Assembly: GCA_021234155.1 (NCBI GenBank)
Contig: JAJEKV010000797.1
Coordinates: 25,433 to 89,432 of the forward strand
DNA from: Isoetes taiwanensis
Taxonomy: Eukaryota; Streptophyta; Lycopodiopsida; Isoetales; Isoetaceae
Reading direction: 5' to 3'
Length of the DNA stretch: 64,000 bases
In this document: one piece after another, positions 24,660-35,962 of the stretch
Layout of the letters: each line of letters begins with the position of its first letter
Numbering within the stretch: position 1 is the first letter of the stretch
Program-made: the position numbers and the translations under genes
Notes under the pieces: model-generated
The model's input: the letters and a program-made list of their open reading frames with translations, nothing else
Database searches by the model: none
Told to the model about the DNA's origin: nothing

Positions 24660-25895
24660 ACTTTAAACAAGAAGCAATTCACACCAAAAGTAGGCGATTT
24701 AAGCTACATAGTAAAGCTGTTTTACAATTAACATCCGATATTCCAAATTTGTATTCAAAAAAGTTTCTTTCCACATATACATATTTTTGGCAGATTCAGC
24801 CATGCTTAAAACATAGGCCATTCCTCAAACACAGTTCGTTTCTTTTCTCCAAGGATTCACCCGCATCAACTAAAAATTTATATTCAGCCAAGGGCTGATA
24901 CAGATTAATTATCTTGACGGCTGACAAAGATCACCTATGAAGCAGAAGCTAAAAGAGGTTGATTCAAAAGAAAAACAAAACAGAACATAATATTTTGTCC
25001 TATTCCTATTCCTATTCCCTTCATTCCCCTCCACCTTTGGCCCTTCTTTCCGTCCCTCCCTCGTTGCTTTCGTCTCGGCTACTTATTTCCTTTGCTTTCT
25101 TCCTGTCGAAGGTTCTCCTAACTTTTTGACCTTTTCCAGATTTCTTGCCATGAAAGCCTGGCAAATAAAATCAACTGGATTTTTCTCACAGCAGTATATG
25201 CATACCTTGCCGAAATCGCCTATCATCATATTATATTGGTAGCTGGAAGACTTCTGTATTGCTGCAAGGATCCGAATCCATTGCTGCAAGAAGACTTCTG
25301 ATTCGAATCGATTGCCCAAGGATGATGGCGAAAAATGCCACTTCAGCGCCATGTTGGAGGTGAATTCTTATAGATGCATATGATCTTTTCTGCATCTCCA
25401 TAGTGACCAAATAATAAAGCACAAAGCGCCCAAATTCAAGTTGGACTTGATTAATTCTATTCAGTTTCAAATAAGAATTTCTTCAGAGGATCTAATTTGA
25501 TGACATATAGTTGGTACATGTATTTATTTTACTATGAACCAAGAAAATGGCACAGATTGGTGGTGCACACCCATGGCCTGAAACACAGGTGTTGAATCCA
25601 TAAACTCTGCTGAAAATTCTGCTTTCATTTCTAAGATGTCGTATTCTATAGAGACACGAAAAGGAGGCTCTGGAATAGGAGGAAAAATGGGCCATATGAC
25701 TTCTGATGTTGCAAATGAGAGCAAGAATACTGCATTTAGTTTTTCTGGCACCGTAGATTGGGAAAAATAATGAAATTATATGCTTGGATCATTCGTTTTA
25801 AAGAATGTTCCATATGCCGCCTAACCTAGAATGTCTCAAAAGGCACTTTATTAGGTTGGATTACAAATTCTAGATTCATAACCAACAATCACTAC
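24660..25895. other. No recognisable gene
   Basis: Short frames only. A small imperfect direct repeat (TATTGCTGCAAG / CATTGCTGCAAG, near 25258-25290) is the only structure seen. Confidence 0.4.
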
Positions 25896-26036
25896 ACTAC
25901 AAGGCCATATAGTCTAACAACAGCTTTCTAGCTCTGTCAACGCACAAACCAACTATATGGTCCACGAATGATCTTGCCTAACAACGCAACATGTACCCAA
26001 CTTATGCCCAACCACAACGTTGGGCACCATTACTAG
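25896..26036 (+). mobile_element. Helitron-type 3' tail (longer copy)
   Basis: It begins with the same ACTACAAGGCCATATAGTCT block as 18828. It ends with TGCCCAAC and GTTGGGCA forming a perfect 8-bp stem around a six-base loop, then CCATTACTAG with T as the next base. This copy is about 60 bases longer than the one at 18909. It lies 115 bases from the stop codon of the P450 gene. Confidence 0.8.
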
Positions 26037-26150
26037 TTTATAATAATGATATAAATAACACAACCAAGGGCATCTTGTGCTATTTTCTTGCTTCAAGCAT
26101 GTTAATTATGGTACTACAACCAAGAGATAACTTGCAAAATGAAAGCAAAG

Positions 26151-27794
26151 TTAACTTAAGGCAAGATTCAAACGAGGTGTGGCAAAGGCAAGCAAAGGTT
26201 TTTCTCTTGGCATGGTGAAACCAAATGTCTCGGTGAAGTCGATTTTACCAATAACTTCCCAGTCGAAGGTGTGAAGTAGACGTGCTAGAATTATATGCAC
26301 GATAGGAAGTGCCAGGGGCATGCCAGGACACATCCTTCTTCCAGAGCCAAATGGAATAAGCTCAAAGTGATTGCCCTTGGGATCTATGTTGTTGTTGATA
26401 AACCTGTCAGGATCAAATACATGGGGATCTTTCCAAACCTTAGGGTCTCTTCCAATTTGCCAAGCATTCACGAGCAAGTGTGTGCCCTTTGGGATATGGT
26501 AACCTCCTACATCACAATCCTGAGTCGACGTATGAGTAAACAGCAAAGGCGCTGCAGGATGGAGCCTAAAGGTTTCTTTCACAACTGCCTGTAAAAAGGG
26601 TAGGTTAGGAATGTCATCTTCGTCAACCAACCGCTCAGATCCGACCACGTCATCCACTTCCTGCTTGATACGTTGGATGAGCGAAGGGGCTTGCAAGAGT
26701 TCTGCCATTGCCCATCCCACCGTGGTAGAGTTTGTGTCGGTCGCAGCAAACATTATGTCCTATGCCATTCAACACTTTAGAAAATACTATGATTATGAAT
26801 AATCTAATTTTACAATTCAATAAAATACCTCAATTATATTCAAACGTGTTCTAATAAATTAGGCCAGCTATATTCAAACCTGAGTATGTGATTTTACTGC
26901 TTCCAGATCTAGCTTTGATCCTTCTTCCTCGCTTTCCGCTTGCAGCAAAACCCTCACCAGATTATCCCATCCATCCCTTCTGCCTTCTGCAAGATTTTTC
27001 ACCTCTTCATCAACAATCCTTTGAAAAAAAGCATCCAAATTCTGGTGTAAATCCTCCATTCTTCGCCTGTAACCCTGCAGATCAAATCGTGACAAAAAGG
27101 GCAAATAGTCTCCCAAGTTAAACACTCCCGACAAGATAAACGCCTCACGAATCATCTCCTCGAACTTATCGGCCCCTAATGCACTCCCCTTTCCAAAGAA
27201 TTTCTTACCGAATGCGATTCTGGTGATGATGTTGGTGGTGAGGTTAGATAATTTAGAGGTGAGATTTACGGGGCTGTGAGCAAGGCTATCGTGAAGGATA
27301 GACTGGAGAGTGCAAGAGGTTTCTTCAGATCTGATATGCTGGGTTTGGCGGATGCGTTTGGGGGAGAAAAGGTGGTCGACAAAGATTTTGCGGATGTGTT
27401 TGGAGCGGGGGCCATAGTCGGAGACGCCGAGCTCGGACCAGTTGTAGCTAAGGATGCGGCCGGCCTCAAACTTGGGACGGGCAGAAAAGGAGGCATCGTG
27501 GGTTTTGAGAAACTCCCTGGCCATGGCGGGGGACGAGGCCACAACATGATTCACAAAACCAAGGCGGAGCGAGAAGAGCGGACCAAATTGAGCTGACAGA
27601 CGCCCTAAAACCCTGTGCGGTACACTCGAGAAGTAGAGCAGATGGAGATGCCCAATTATTGGAAGCGATTTCGGCCCTGGCGGTGCCCCTCCCCCTCCTC
27701 TTCTTCGCTTCCAAATCGCGTAATAACACAGTGTCACTACCCCAACCCATACCCAAATTTCCCTCATACTTGCAATTGCAAGCATTCTCATCAC
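26151..27794 (-). CDS. Cytochrome P450, CYP71-clan type, two exons
   Basis: Exon 1 is 27794-26880 and exon 2 is 26759-26151. The 118-bp intron has a clean CAG|GTTTGA donor and ATAG|GACAT acceptor, giving a 507-residue protein, the usual P450 length. Residues 12-28 form the membrane anchor, PPGP (38-41) is the hinge, AATDTNSTT (310-318) the oxygen-binding I-helix, KETFR (366-370) the ExxR motif and FGSGRRMCPG (442-451) the heme loop with Cys449 as ligand. It should be an ER-bound monooxygenase using NADPH-P450 reductase. The clan is clear, but substrate and CYP number are not. The I-helix reads A-A-T-D-T-N instead of the common A-G-T-D-T-S/T. Other ATGs exist at codons 2, 4 and 10; the first is used here. 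No disabling change is visible. Its only relative here is the broken copy at 12040-12761. Confidence 0.93.
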
Positions 27795-27924
27795 TCATCA
27801 CACTAGTAAGGGACTGTGCCTCGTGACGGCACACTTAACAGGAAAAGTGATCGATGGAGGGCCTTCATTGCTCGGATCTGGGCAAGCAATGGCTACTTGC
27901 TCTCTCTAATGACCCCTTAGAGCC

Positions 27925-28110
27925 CTTGCTGTTGGCAGTCTGTCCAAAACTGGGGCCCTTTCTGTAAGCTCAGAAATGAACGAAAAGAATAACTGTTAGT
28001 TATTTGAAAGGAACGGAAATAACAAGTGTGAAGTTCGGAGCATTTTACGGAAATCCAAAAGTGGCCCTTAAGATAACTGTTTCATCCTCACAATTATTCT
28101 CTGTAAAGTC
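27925..28110 (+). repeat. Member of repeat family seen at 47.3-50.8 kb
   Basis: The phrase CTGTCCAAAACTGGGGCCCTTT.TGTAAGCTCAGAAATGAACG, followed by AAATCCAAAAGTGGCCCTTA, recurs with variations at about 47655, 48495, 49595 and 50700. Here it is a single copy just upstream of the P450 gene start (on its 5' side). Confidence 0.7.
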
Positions 28111-28416
28111 AAGCCAGATGGAAGAAAATAGTGCCTGTTCGTTCCATTTTTGAGGCATGTAATCTTTTGCCCAGCAGTTACATCAACTCTTGCTGTTACA
28201 TTAACAAAAATAATGATAAGTCTAATAGTGTTACACAAACTGTGATGAATTCAAATGTATTTTAAGAACACAAAAGTGCAGTGCATTATTATGCAACTCT
28301 GTCCTCGTGCCATGGTCTTGGAATATTTGATCAGCATCGATCAAAGAGGCGGCTTCTGGCGAGGGGTGCTCAGCTTAGTCATCAGAAACCAGTACTGTGA
28401 CCTTCTTCCTTTACTT

Positions 28417-28590
28417 TTTTGGGTTGCCCCTAAGGGGGCAAGCCCTTGTTGAGGTTGGTTTATGGCATATGCTAGGTATATGCCAATATATACCCAGAAT
28501 ATGCCAATGACTGCTAAAAACCCATCATAGGCTGTAAATGCTCGGTTGCCCCTGTTGCTGGAGAGGAACTGTCGAAACCGGCTAACCGGT
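28417..28590 (+). repeat. Dispersed ~175-bp repeat, copy B
   Basis: Same block order as 14398-14572: GGTTGCCCCTAAGGGGGCAAGC, GTTTATGGCATATGC, AATATGCCAATGACTGCT and GAAACCGGCTAACCGGT. Divergence is moderate, with indels in the middle. Confidence 0.75.
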
Positions 28591-28889
28591 GCTACTGCCA
28601 TCGCCTCTAATGCATTCATCTGCAATACTGAATGCATTCACCTGCAATCTAATGCATTCATTTGCTCGTCACACAGAATAACTACGCTCAAGTCTGCAAG
28701 AACTTTCGATTCTGGCAGTAAGAGGGAGTGGGATTTTTCCAGAGTCGAGCATCAGTTCACTGAGACTAATATGCCAAGCATGTTGGCTCCGGCAATGCTT
28801 TATCATACCTCCTATAGATGCAGTAGATCAAGTAAGTGTACTTTTCACCGGACCCTTTCCATGCTAAAAGAACTTAGAAAGGACAAAAT

Positions 28890-30614
28890 CTAGGTTTTGT
28901 ACTATACGTTGAGATCCCATGCATGGCGTCGGCTTGCTCTAGTGCTCAATGCTCGCCCCAGGTTTTGCTATACAGCTAATCCGAAGAGAAGAAAAGAAGC
29001 TGAAGCTCGGGTATGTTCTTTTCCTTTTCTGATGATTAAATAGAGTCATTATGTTGTTTAGTATGTTCTTTCTGGCAATCTGCCAAAGATGGTTCAAAGT
29101 TGTTTCCTTTTTCGCATTGAGCTGCTTTCAGATAGCATTATCTCTAATTATTACTTGCGAAGTTTTCCATAATAGTCTCTAGTGGCACGTTTTGCTGATA
29201 TGTTATTCTATTTAATAGTGTCTGTTATGTTTCCTGAGTTTTAATGTTACCTTTCTTCTTCTGTATTTTGTGGACAGAAAAAACTAAAGGTATCAGTGAA
29301 AGCAACACAAGCATCACTCAGATTTGTTGAAGGTACGATGGTTTCTAAAATTAGGTGTTCTCCTGCATTTGTAACATGTTAAAGTTAGTAAAGTTTATGC
29401 CATGATCGTAATTCATTTATTACAGCTCGTAGGGTTCATGATCCTGAAGAAGACGCAGCAAGGAAAGAGAAAGAGGCAAAGGCCAGGGAAGAGGAAGCAA
29501 AAGCAAATAAGTTTGGCTTTGGGACTTATCCACAGAATTAAGTTGGCATTACTGAGTGATGCCAAAATTTTCGAATCACATGGGGGATTAAAAACGATTG
29601 CACAGCAACTGAATGTTTTTCTTGACATTGGTATAATTGGTGACGAATCAGACTTGTCCAAGAGGCAAGAAGTCTATGGATCTAATACATATCCAGAGAA
29701 ACCCCCCAAGGGGTTCTTCAGTTTCGTTTGGGATGCAATGCAGGACTCAACATTGCTTATTTTGGCATTTTGGCATTGTGTGCAGTAGTCTCACTAGGCA
29801 TAGGAATACCTACAGAAGGGCTAAGAGAAGGATGGTATGATGAGGCTGGTATACTTCTCAGTACAGTACTCATCGTTGTTGTGACAGCTACAAGTGACTA
29901 TCAACAGTCCCTGCAGTTCCGAGTTTTGGAGAAGGAGAAAAAGAAGATTTCAATTCAAGTTTTGAGAAATGGAGAAAAAAGGAAGATATCCATATATGAC
30001 CTTCTAGTTGGTGATATTGTGCAGTTGTCAATTGGAGACCAAGTTCCTGGAGATGGTCTCTACATATCTGGCCATTCATTAACTATTAATGAGTCAAGCA
30101 TGCCAGGTGAGAGTGAAGCAAAACACGTAGATGAGGAGAACCCTTTTATTTTGTCTGGGTCAAAGGTTGAAGATGGAAGTGGTTCAATGTTGATTACTGC
30201 TGTAGGGATGAACACTGAATGGGGCCAGCTGATGGCTATACTTGGCGAAGGAGGTGAAGATGAAACACATCTGCAGGTGAAGCTGAATGGGGTTGCAACT
30301 AGGATTGACCAAATTGCTGTAGCTTTTGCTGTTGTCACTTTTATTGTTCTGATGATCAGGTTTATTGTTACAAAAGAAGACCTCCGCCGCTGGGGTGCTG
30401 AAGATGCCATTGACATTGTCAACTTCTTTGCCTTTGTAGTAACCATTGGCAAACAATTTTTGAGCAAAATAGTGGAAAGATATATGCTAAGAGGACCTGT
30501 TGTGGCAAAGAAGGATGGTAGCATGGGCAAATATCTGTCAGAAGCAAGCAAGGAAATTATAGAGCAAAATCACCCGAGCAACTGCATCATGACGTAGAGC
30601 TACAACTTAATCAG
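28890..30614 (+). pseudogene. ACA8-type autoinhibited Ca2+-ATPase, 5' part (pseudogene)
   Basis: Spliced pieces of a plant P2B calcium pump are present. The first is the calmodulin-binding autoinhibitory region ending at 29010 (WRRLALVLNARPRF..YTAN, donor CGG|GTATGT). The next exon is 29278-29332, and a third starts at 29426. From there come the first transmembrane segments and the actuator domain (SDYQQSLQF, SIYDLLVGDIV, SGHSLTINESSMPGESE), ending near NFFAFVV at about 30445. The motifs match the ACA8/9/10 group. Breaks include an extra base near 29531 and an 8-bp tandem duplication at 29759-29774. The actuator TGES motif reads PGES. The phosphorylation site DKTGT and everything after it are missing. 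From about 30450 to the donor at 30615 the frame continues with sequence I cannot place (faintly like a MADS-box I region, not supported). Non-functional. Confidence 0.88.
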
Positions 30615-30799
30615 GTAACCAATCTTGCATCTCCAAAATCTTCTTATTTGCATGTTTGAAAGAATCAGATACAAGGAAAATACGCTGTTAAGAGAATAAT
30701 GTGCAGCACTTGGATATTGTTTACATATTTTCTGTAATGTTTTTAGCAAAAACTAAAAACTGGAATTTACCTCTTACTTTTTGCAGCCATATGTTTTTG

Positions 30800-32005
30800 A
30801 AACTTCATAACTGGAAGCTATAATGTTAGAATGGCATAATCAATCAAAGCACTGCGGGCACTGTGGAACAGCTACAAAATCTCTAGAGGCATGACAATGG
30901 CAGCAATGTACAAATGAGAAGTGCAAGCATAAGTGCTATCCTCGTACTGATCTTGTAAGCTTTGAAAGAAATAATGCCTATCAATCTTTAGCTTAAATGC
31001 TACAATCTCTGGAACAACCTACTTTCATCTGCAGTCAGTAATTATGCGTGTTATAGACAAAGAAAAAGACTCTGCCTTGTTGGGTCGACAGTCACGGTTT
31101 GTTCCACGTCTCTGGAGCTATCTTGCTGGTTTTATAGAGGTGAGACTCTTAACTTCTTACATGTGAGTGCACTTAGATACTGTACTGTAATTTCTTACTT
31201 GTTAGTGCATGCCAGGAATACCAATGTCTTCCATTATGCTGATGTGTGGTTTGAATCGTAATTGTTTGCTATCAAACAATCATGACCTTGGTGTTCATTT
31301 CTATTAAGTTGTCTATTTTTTTGTACTCCATTTTAATTTGCACAGTGATGCACCTTTGAAGATGTGAAAAAGTAATGAATTCATAACCTAGCACATCCTT
31401 TCAGTCTGGTGAAAGTCTAGAGGAGGCTGTACGACGAGAGATGAGAGAAAAAGCTGGTATTGATGTTGGAGAAGTGGTATACCACAGTTTACAACCTTGG
31501 CCATGTACATTCTTTTCTTTCAGAAACATTAATATACTCTCTCCACCTGTTGTTTTTCCAGTTTCCATAACATGTTAGTTTTTGCAGTAGGGACAAGCAG
31601 CATGTCATGCCAGCTGATGATTGGCTTTTTTGCATTTGCAAAATCGTTCTCCATCCATGTTGATAAAAAGGAGCTTGAAGGTAAGAGCAGCAACTCATGC
31701 TTCACAAGATTCATGTAGAGGGCAGAACATAAAATCAGTTTCAATTTCTTATATTTATAGATGCACAGTGGCATAGTCGAGAAGGCATATAGGAGGCACT
31801 AGCTCAGATGAACTACGAAAAGGTGCAAGAAGACTCTGTTTTAAAAATTAGGCAAAGATGTTTAGGCAAGGATGCAGAAGGAAGCTTGGCGAGGTCAGGA
31901 ACGACTGAAGCCACAAAGCTTTTTGTGCCAGGTCCTTATGCAATTGTGCACCATCTCATTGCAACATGGGCTGCAAAGGGTTCTGCATTTCTAAGCAGAA
32001 TTTGA
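30800..32005 (+). pseudogene. NUDX19-like Nudix hydrolase fragment (pseudogene)
   Basis: Five exons with introns match plant peroxisomal NADH pyrophosphatase-like Nudix proteins. Exon to 30954: MLEWHNQSKHCGHCG and CTNEKCKHKCYPRTD, a four-Cys zinc ribbon. Exon 31035-31139: VIDKEKDSALLGRQSRF. Exon from 31405: start of the Nudix box, SGESLEEAVRREMREKAGI. Exon 31588-31681: MSCQLMIGFFAFAKSF. Exon 31761-32005: DAQWHSRE...FVPGPYAIVHHLIATW. The family hydrolyses NADH-type pyrophosphates. Disabling changes are an in-frame TGA at 30892-30894, a TAG in the last exon soon after DAQWHSRE, and Lys for one of the metal-binding Glu of the Nudix box (REMREKAGI instead of RExxEExGx). The donor after QPWP also looks mutated. 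The N-terminal part of the gene is replaced by the ACA fragment. Confidence 0.88.
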
Positions 32006-34335
32006 CTCAAAACTTTTATTTATGCGACTGTGATTTGTATAGTATGCAGGGATATGCCTGAATAGTAGTATTGCTAGAAGTTGTAATGTAAAGATAGTGA
32101 GATTTTTGCAGAACAAAGCTGTCTTGATTTGTTTTGATGCGTTGATGCCTGCAACATCTAAGGATGCATTTTCATATGGAAACATGAATTATATATCCTT
32201 CCAACTTGATCTTCAAGGGAGATTGAGTAGTTGACTCCGTATTTCAACTTACTGACTCTAGAAACAAATACATGTATACAAATGCAACGCCATTGCTAGT
32301 ACCAAATTCCAGTTAAGCAATATATGAAATTTGAAAAGTGAAATCTGAAAATTTGACATACTCGCTATCATGGATTATGAAGGAGTATGTCATCTTTCAC
32401 TCATGTGTTTGGGCAAACCATTCACGTATACAGCCTATTCGTTTGATCGTCTTCTCGATCTCTATTAAATGGCTAAGTCCGTTGCATTAACGTTTTTTTT
32501 CCATAGGAGCTTGATTGCATCCCATAAACACATGATATGGAACTATCTTCAATGGTTTATAATAAAATGGCTACGCAAATCGTAGCATAGCAAGCTTGCC
32601 AACAAAATGTGTTTTCATACAAACATTGTTATTATTAAGACATTCATAGGGCGTACATTTAAATGATAGTGTAGTGCTATGATACAATGATTTCGAGATG
32701 GCCATTCAATCTTCGTCATATCACACATTAAAGGATTCAATTGAAAATTGGAAGTTGCAGCCATATATTTGCTATGCAGCCATATGGAAAGTATTATTAC
32801 ATATGGAAACCATATGTTCTTATTTATTAAAGCATTACCTGTGGCTGGTGGCTCTAATATCATGATGATGACTTCCAATATCTTTATCTCCCTCGTACTT
32901 GAGCCAAAACTTGCAAAACTTTTAATTTTTGAGCTGGACTAATGTGTTACGAGGAGGTAACATCTGTATTTAACATTAGTTTTGTTGAGATCAACAAAGT
33001 TAAACAATCATGAAATTATTCTTAGCTCGGAGCACTACGCATCAAAGTCTATGTGCACATTCCCTTCAGGATACCGGAGGGCAACCCTTCGTGCGCAGCA
33101 CCTTGTTATATTTATACTCTTTGAAATAATGGGATCTAGATGTATTGAAATATGAACTGCTTCACCCCATGCATTGTATTATGGAATTTATTTGTTGTTT
33201 GTTAAGGGCAGATAAGAGTTCTCTAAATATAAGCTAATGGACCAAATACCAAAACCAATGAGGCCCATTGTGATTATTTATGAGGGCCGTCATTTGTCCA
33301 ATTGCTCATCCAACATCCTGCCTGATTAAAGCTCAGAAATACCCTATTTGTTATGATTGATGAGCAACTTGGAAGTGCAAGCTTGTTAGTTGTCCCCCCT
33401 CGTGTTATCTGCAGTAAATTAGAAAACTGAGCCATGGCATTTAAGTTATCATTAGTCATTATTATTGTCTTTACTATTCATCTGACCCATTGCCTGATGG
33501 CCTTGCAGTGTCTAGGGAATACCGAAACATCTAAAGCTATGAGAATATGTCATTAGAGAAAATTGTGGACAACAATAACTTAGATTCAATAAGAAATAAT
33601 GACAAAACTGTGGACAACAGTAAATTAGATTCAATAAGAAAAAAAATCTATATATTCTTCTCCTTTCAGCTGTGTAGGCAAAAAAACAAGCCAAACACAG
33701 ACCCTGCATGGGGAGAAGTTAGCAGACATGCTACATAAGCAGAAGTGGCACAAGCGCAATTTCAGTTGATTATTTAAATAATACAAATATTGTTCGCTAA
33801 TCCAACACAAATTTATAATCATGTCTGTTGTACCTACAGATTTTCTTCACTGAACATGTTAAAGGGAACATCCCCCGTTATGAGGGAGATCACAAAGTTT
33901 GCTTTAGTGGTTGGTGTGTTTTTGAAATTGACACATTTGAACTTTTGCTGTTTCACTGATATATTAAGTTCAGCACAGTTCATGCAAGCATTACAATTAC
34001 TTTTTGATGTATATTGATTTTTGTACCTATTTTGAATAAGAATCCAACGTAGAAATACTGAAATACATTGTTTCTTATTTGTTGTCTGAGAAATGAAAGG
34101 GTCACATCTTCGTGCCAATACTTTTGTAAATTATTTCTCACATTCATAAACATTTCGGTCATGTTTTGGTTTTTTCCGAACAAGGTGTGTTGTCTGGATG
34201 GTTTTCAGATTGTTGTTAGACCATGATGGTCGAACTCCTTACAGTTATGGTGGGCATTTAGGGCCATGCCAGGCCGGACATAAATCTGTAAAAAAAATTG
34301 ATGTATAATGATTGTTACATAGCAAGTAAGTAGTT
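32006..34335. other. No recognisable gene
   Basis: AT-rich sequence with short frames. A local duplication (GTGGACAACA.TAA.TTAGATTCAATAAGAAA) occurs twice at about 33565-33645. No domain is visible. Confidence 0.4.
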
Positions 34336-34453
34336 GGCTATTAAAGGTCCTATGTGGTCTATTGAAGGTCCCAAGTAGTCCATTGAAGGGTACTTAGTGG
34401 TCCATTGAAGGGCACTTAATGATCTATTGAAGGGCACATGTGGTCTATTAGGG
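34336..34453. repeat. 22-bp minisatellite, about five copies
   Basis: Units of the type GTGGTCCATTGAAGGGCACTTA begin at about 34354, 34375, 34397, 34419 and 34440, with a diverged unit before them. They differ by a few substitutions each. Confidence 0.85.
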
Positions 34454-34588
34454 TTAAATTAGCCTTCTGACTTAAAACCTTCGTAGCGAACTCCAAATTT
34501 ATCAAAAACTGTGATGTGTGGGATCAGTTGAAAGCTAAAGAGCCAACCTACAATATGGTATGTTAAAAGGAGTTTAAAAAAAAAAAAA

Positions 34589-34970
34589 TTAGTCCATCAT
34601 AATAACATTTGTTTCTTTAAGTGGGCGCTTTATGGGCACCCTCCCCCTATTACATATTACATTTCGATCCCGCAAGTTATCGAACACAATTCGTGCCTCC
34701 AGCAAGGTTTCACATTTGACATACATATCAACCAATGTATTTGACAAAACAACATCAAATTGAAGCCCACTTGAAATAATTTGTTCATGAACCTGCCTTC
34801 CCTTCTCAATAGCCCTAATGATGCTGTACACATTCAAGACACTAGAAAATGTAACTTTGTCAGGCTTAAATCCCTATTCCAGCATATTATAAAAGCAATT
34901 GAGTGCAAATATGCCTTCACCCTGATGGGCATAGCCAGAATCACATCATCATAGACATCAAAATAGAAAT
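34589..34970 (-). pseudogene. PLS-type pentatricopeptide repeat (PPR) fragment
   Basis: On the minus strand a frame reading FALNCFYNMLE, a stop, then GFKPDKVTFSSVLN, EKGRQVHEQIISSG and NTLVDMYVKC..LLEARIVFD shows about two and a half PPR motifs. The spacing is that of plant organelle PLS-type proteins, which bind RNA and guide C-to-U editing. The piece has at least one in-frame stop and no start, targeting peptide or E/DYW domain. The fragment is a relic. Confidence 0.8.
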
Positions 34971-35039
34971 CACACACTCTACAAGCATTCCATAAAGTCT
35001 TCATGTTCTTATGGCTTTGTTGCACTTGTAATCTTACGA

Positions 35040-35962
35040 CAAATGAGTATGCTTGCCCTTTGGACATCACGCCCACCTACAAGTACCTAGGGGTGGAGTT
35101 CCCCTCCTCGCATTTCTGGCTGGGGGCTGCGTCTATCCGCTTATGGTATTGTGGCTGGAAAGCGCTTTTATGCCATCTTGTTTCAGCCACGGTGAGCAGA
35201 GCTCTATGATTGGGGCCATCGGGTCACATCTGTTAGGGAGCATCGGTCGAGCCACGTCCTTCAGACGGGTCGAGGTTTGGGGCCCGATGGTCTCTTTGGC
35301 GACACTGGAATGACTTGGGCGGTGGCAGAAGGCATTTTTGGCCGCGGGCACTTGGGTGAAACCTTCAGTCCCCTATCGATTCGCCAAGTAGCCCCGGATT
35401 CTTGCCACTTCGGTAGGCAGCCCTTGCTAGACACATCGTCTATTTTCGAGAAAGTGGTTACTATGGGTGATGCTCGGCTCCGCTTTTGGCTTACACCGTG
35501 GCAATGGGTCATGCTTAGGGCCTGTTGGAGGGGTAAGAGAGATCGCTGGTTCGCCCGGATGGAGCGATGCGGGGAGCATAGATGCGTGGGGGTGGACCAC
35601 AATGGGCCGTCGTGGACAGCACGGGGAGTATCTAGGCGCTTGTTTCCTTGGCAAGCTCACGGGACCACGGGTGCTCTAGAGCATGTCAAAATGGCCCATT
35701 ACAAGGAGCACATCAACCAGAGTGTTAGCCGGGGCCACTGGCTCTACTGCGTTCCCGGTGCCCACTGAAAGCCTTGCGGACTCATTGCCTCCATTACGCC
35801 GCAGGTGCCCACCATCTTCGCGATCGAGGCGGGCGGTGGATTGGGGAGCCCCGCCGGGGCAGGATTTCTGTCGATCTTTGTCAAATGGGTGCCATTGAGG
35901 ATGAGTCTCACACTTTCGAGTTGCCCGGCGTTGGTCGGTCCGGGCGGATCACGCTCCCTTAA
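35040..35962 (+). pseudogene. LINE ORF2 C-terminal remnant
   Basis: Frames in sequence give PTYKYLGVEF, GWKALL, then after shifts VEVWGPMVSLATLE, WVKPSVPYR, MGDARLRFWLTPW, LRACWRGKRDRW and a Cys-His-like end (DLCQMGAIEDESHTFELPG). This is the region after the RT palm in plant LINEs. It is clearly related to the minus-strand piece at 53216-52695 (PVVSLATWNDLEQVQKAFLTW, MGDTRLPHLAYAVA). Every segment is in a different frame, so it is long dead. The upstream RT core and EN are absent. Confidence 0.75.
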
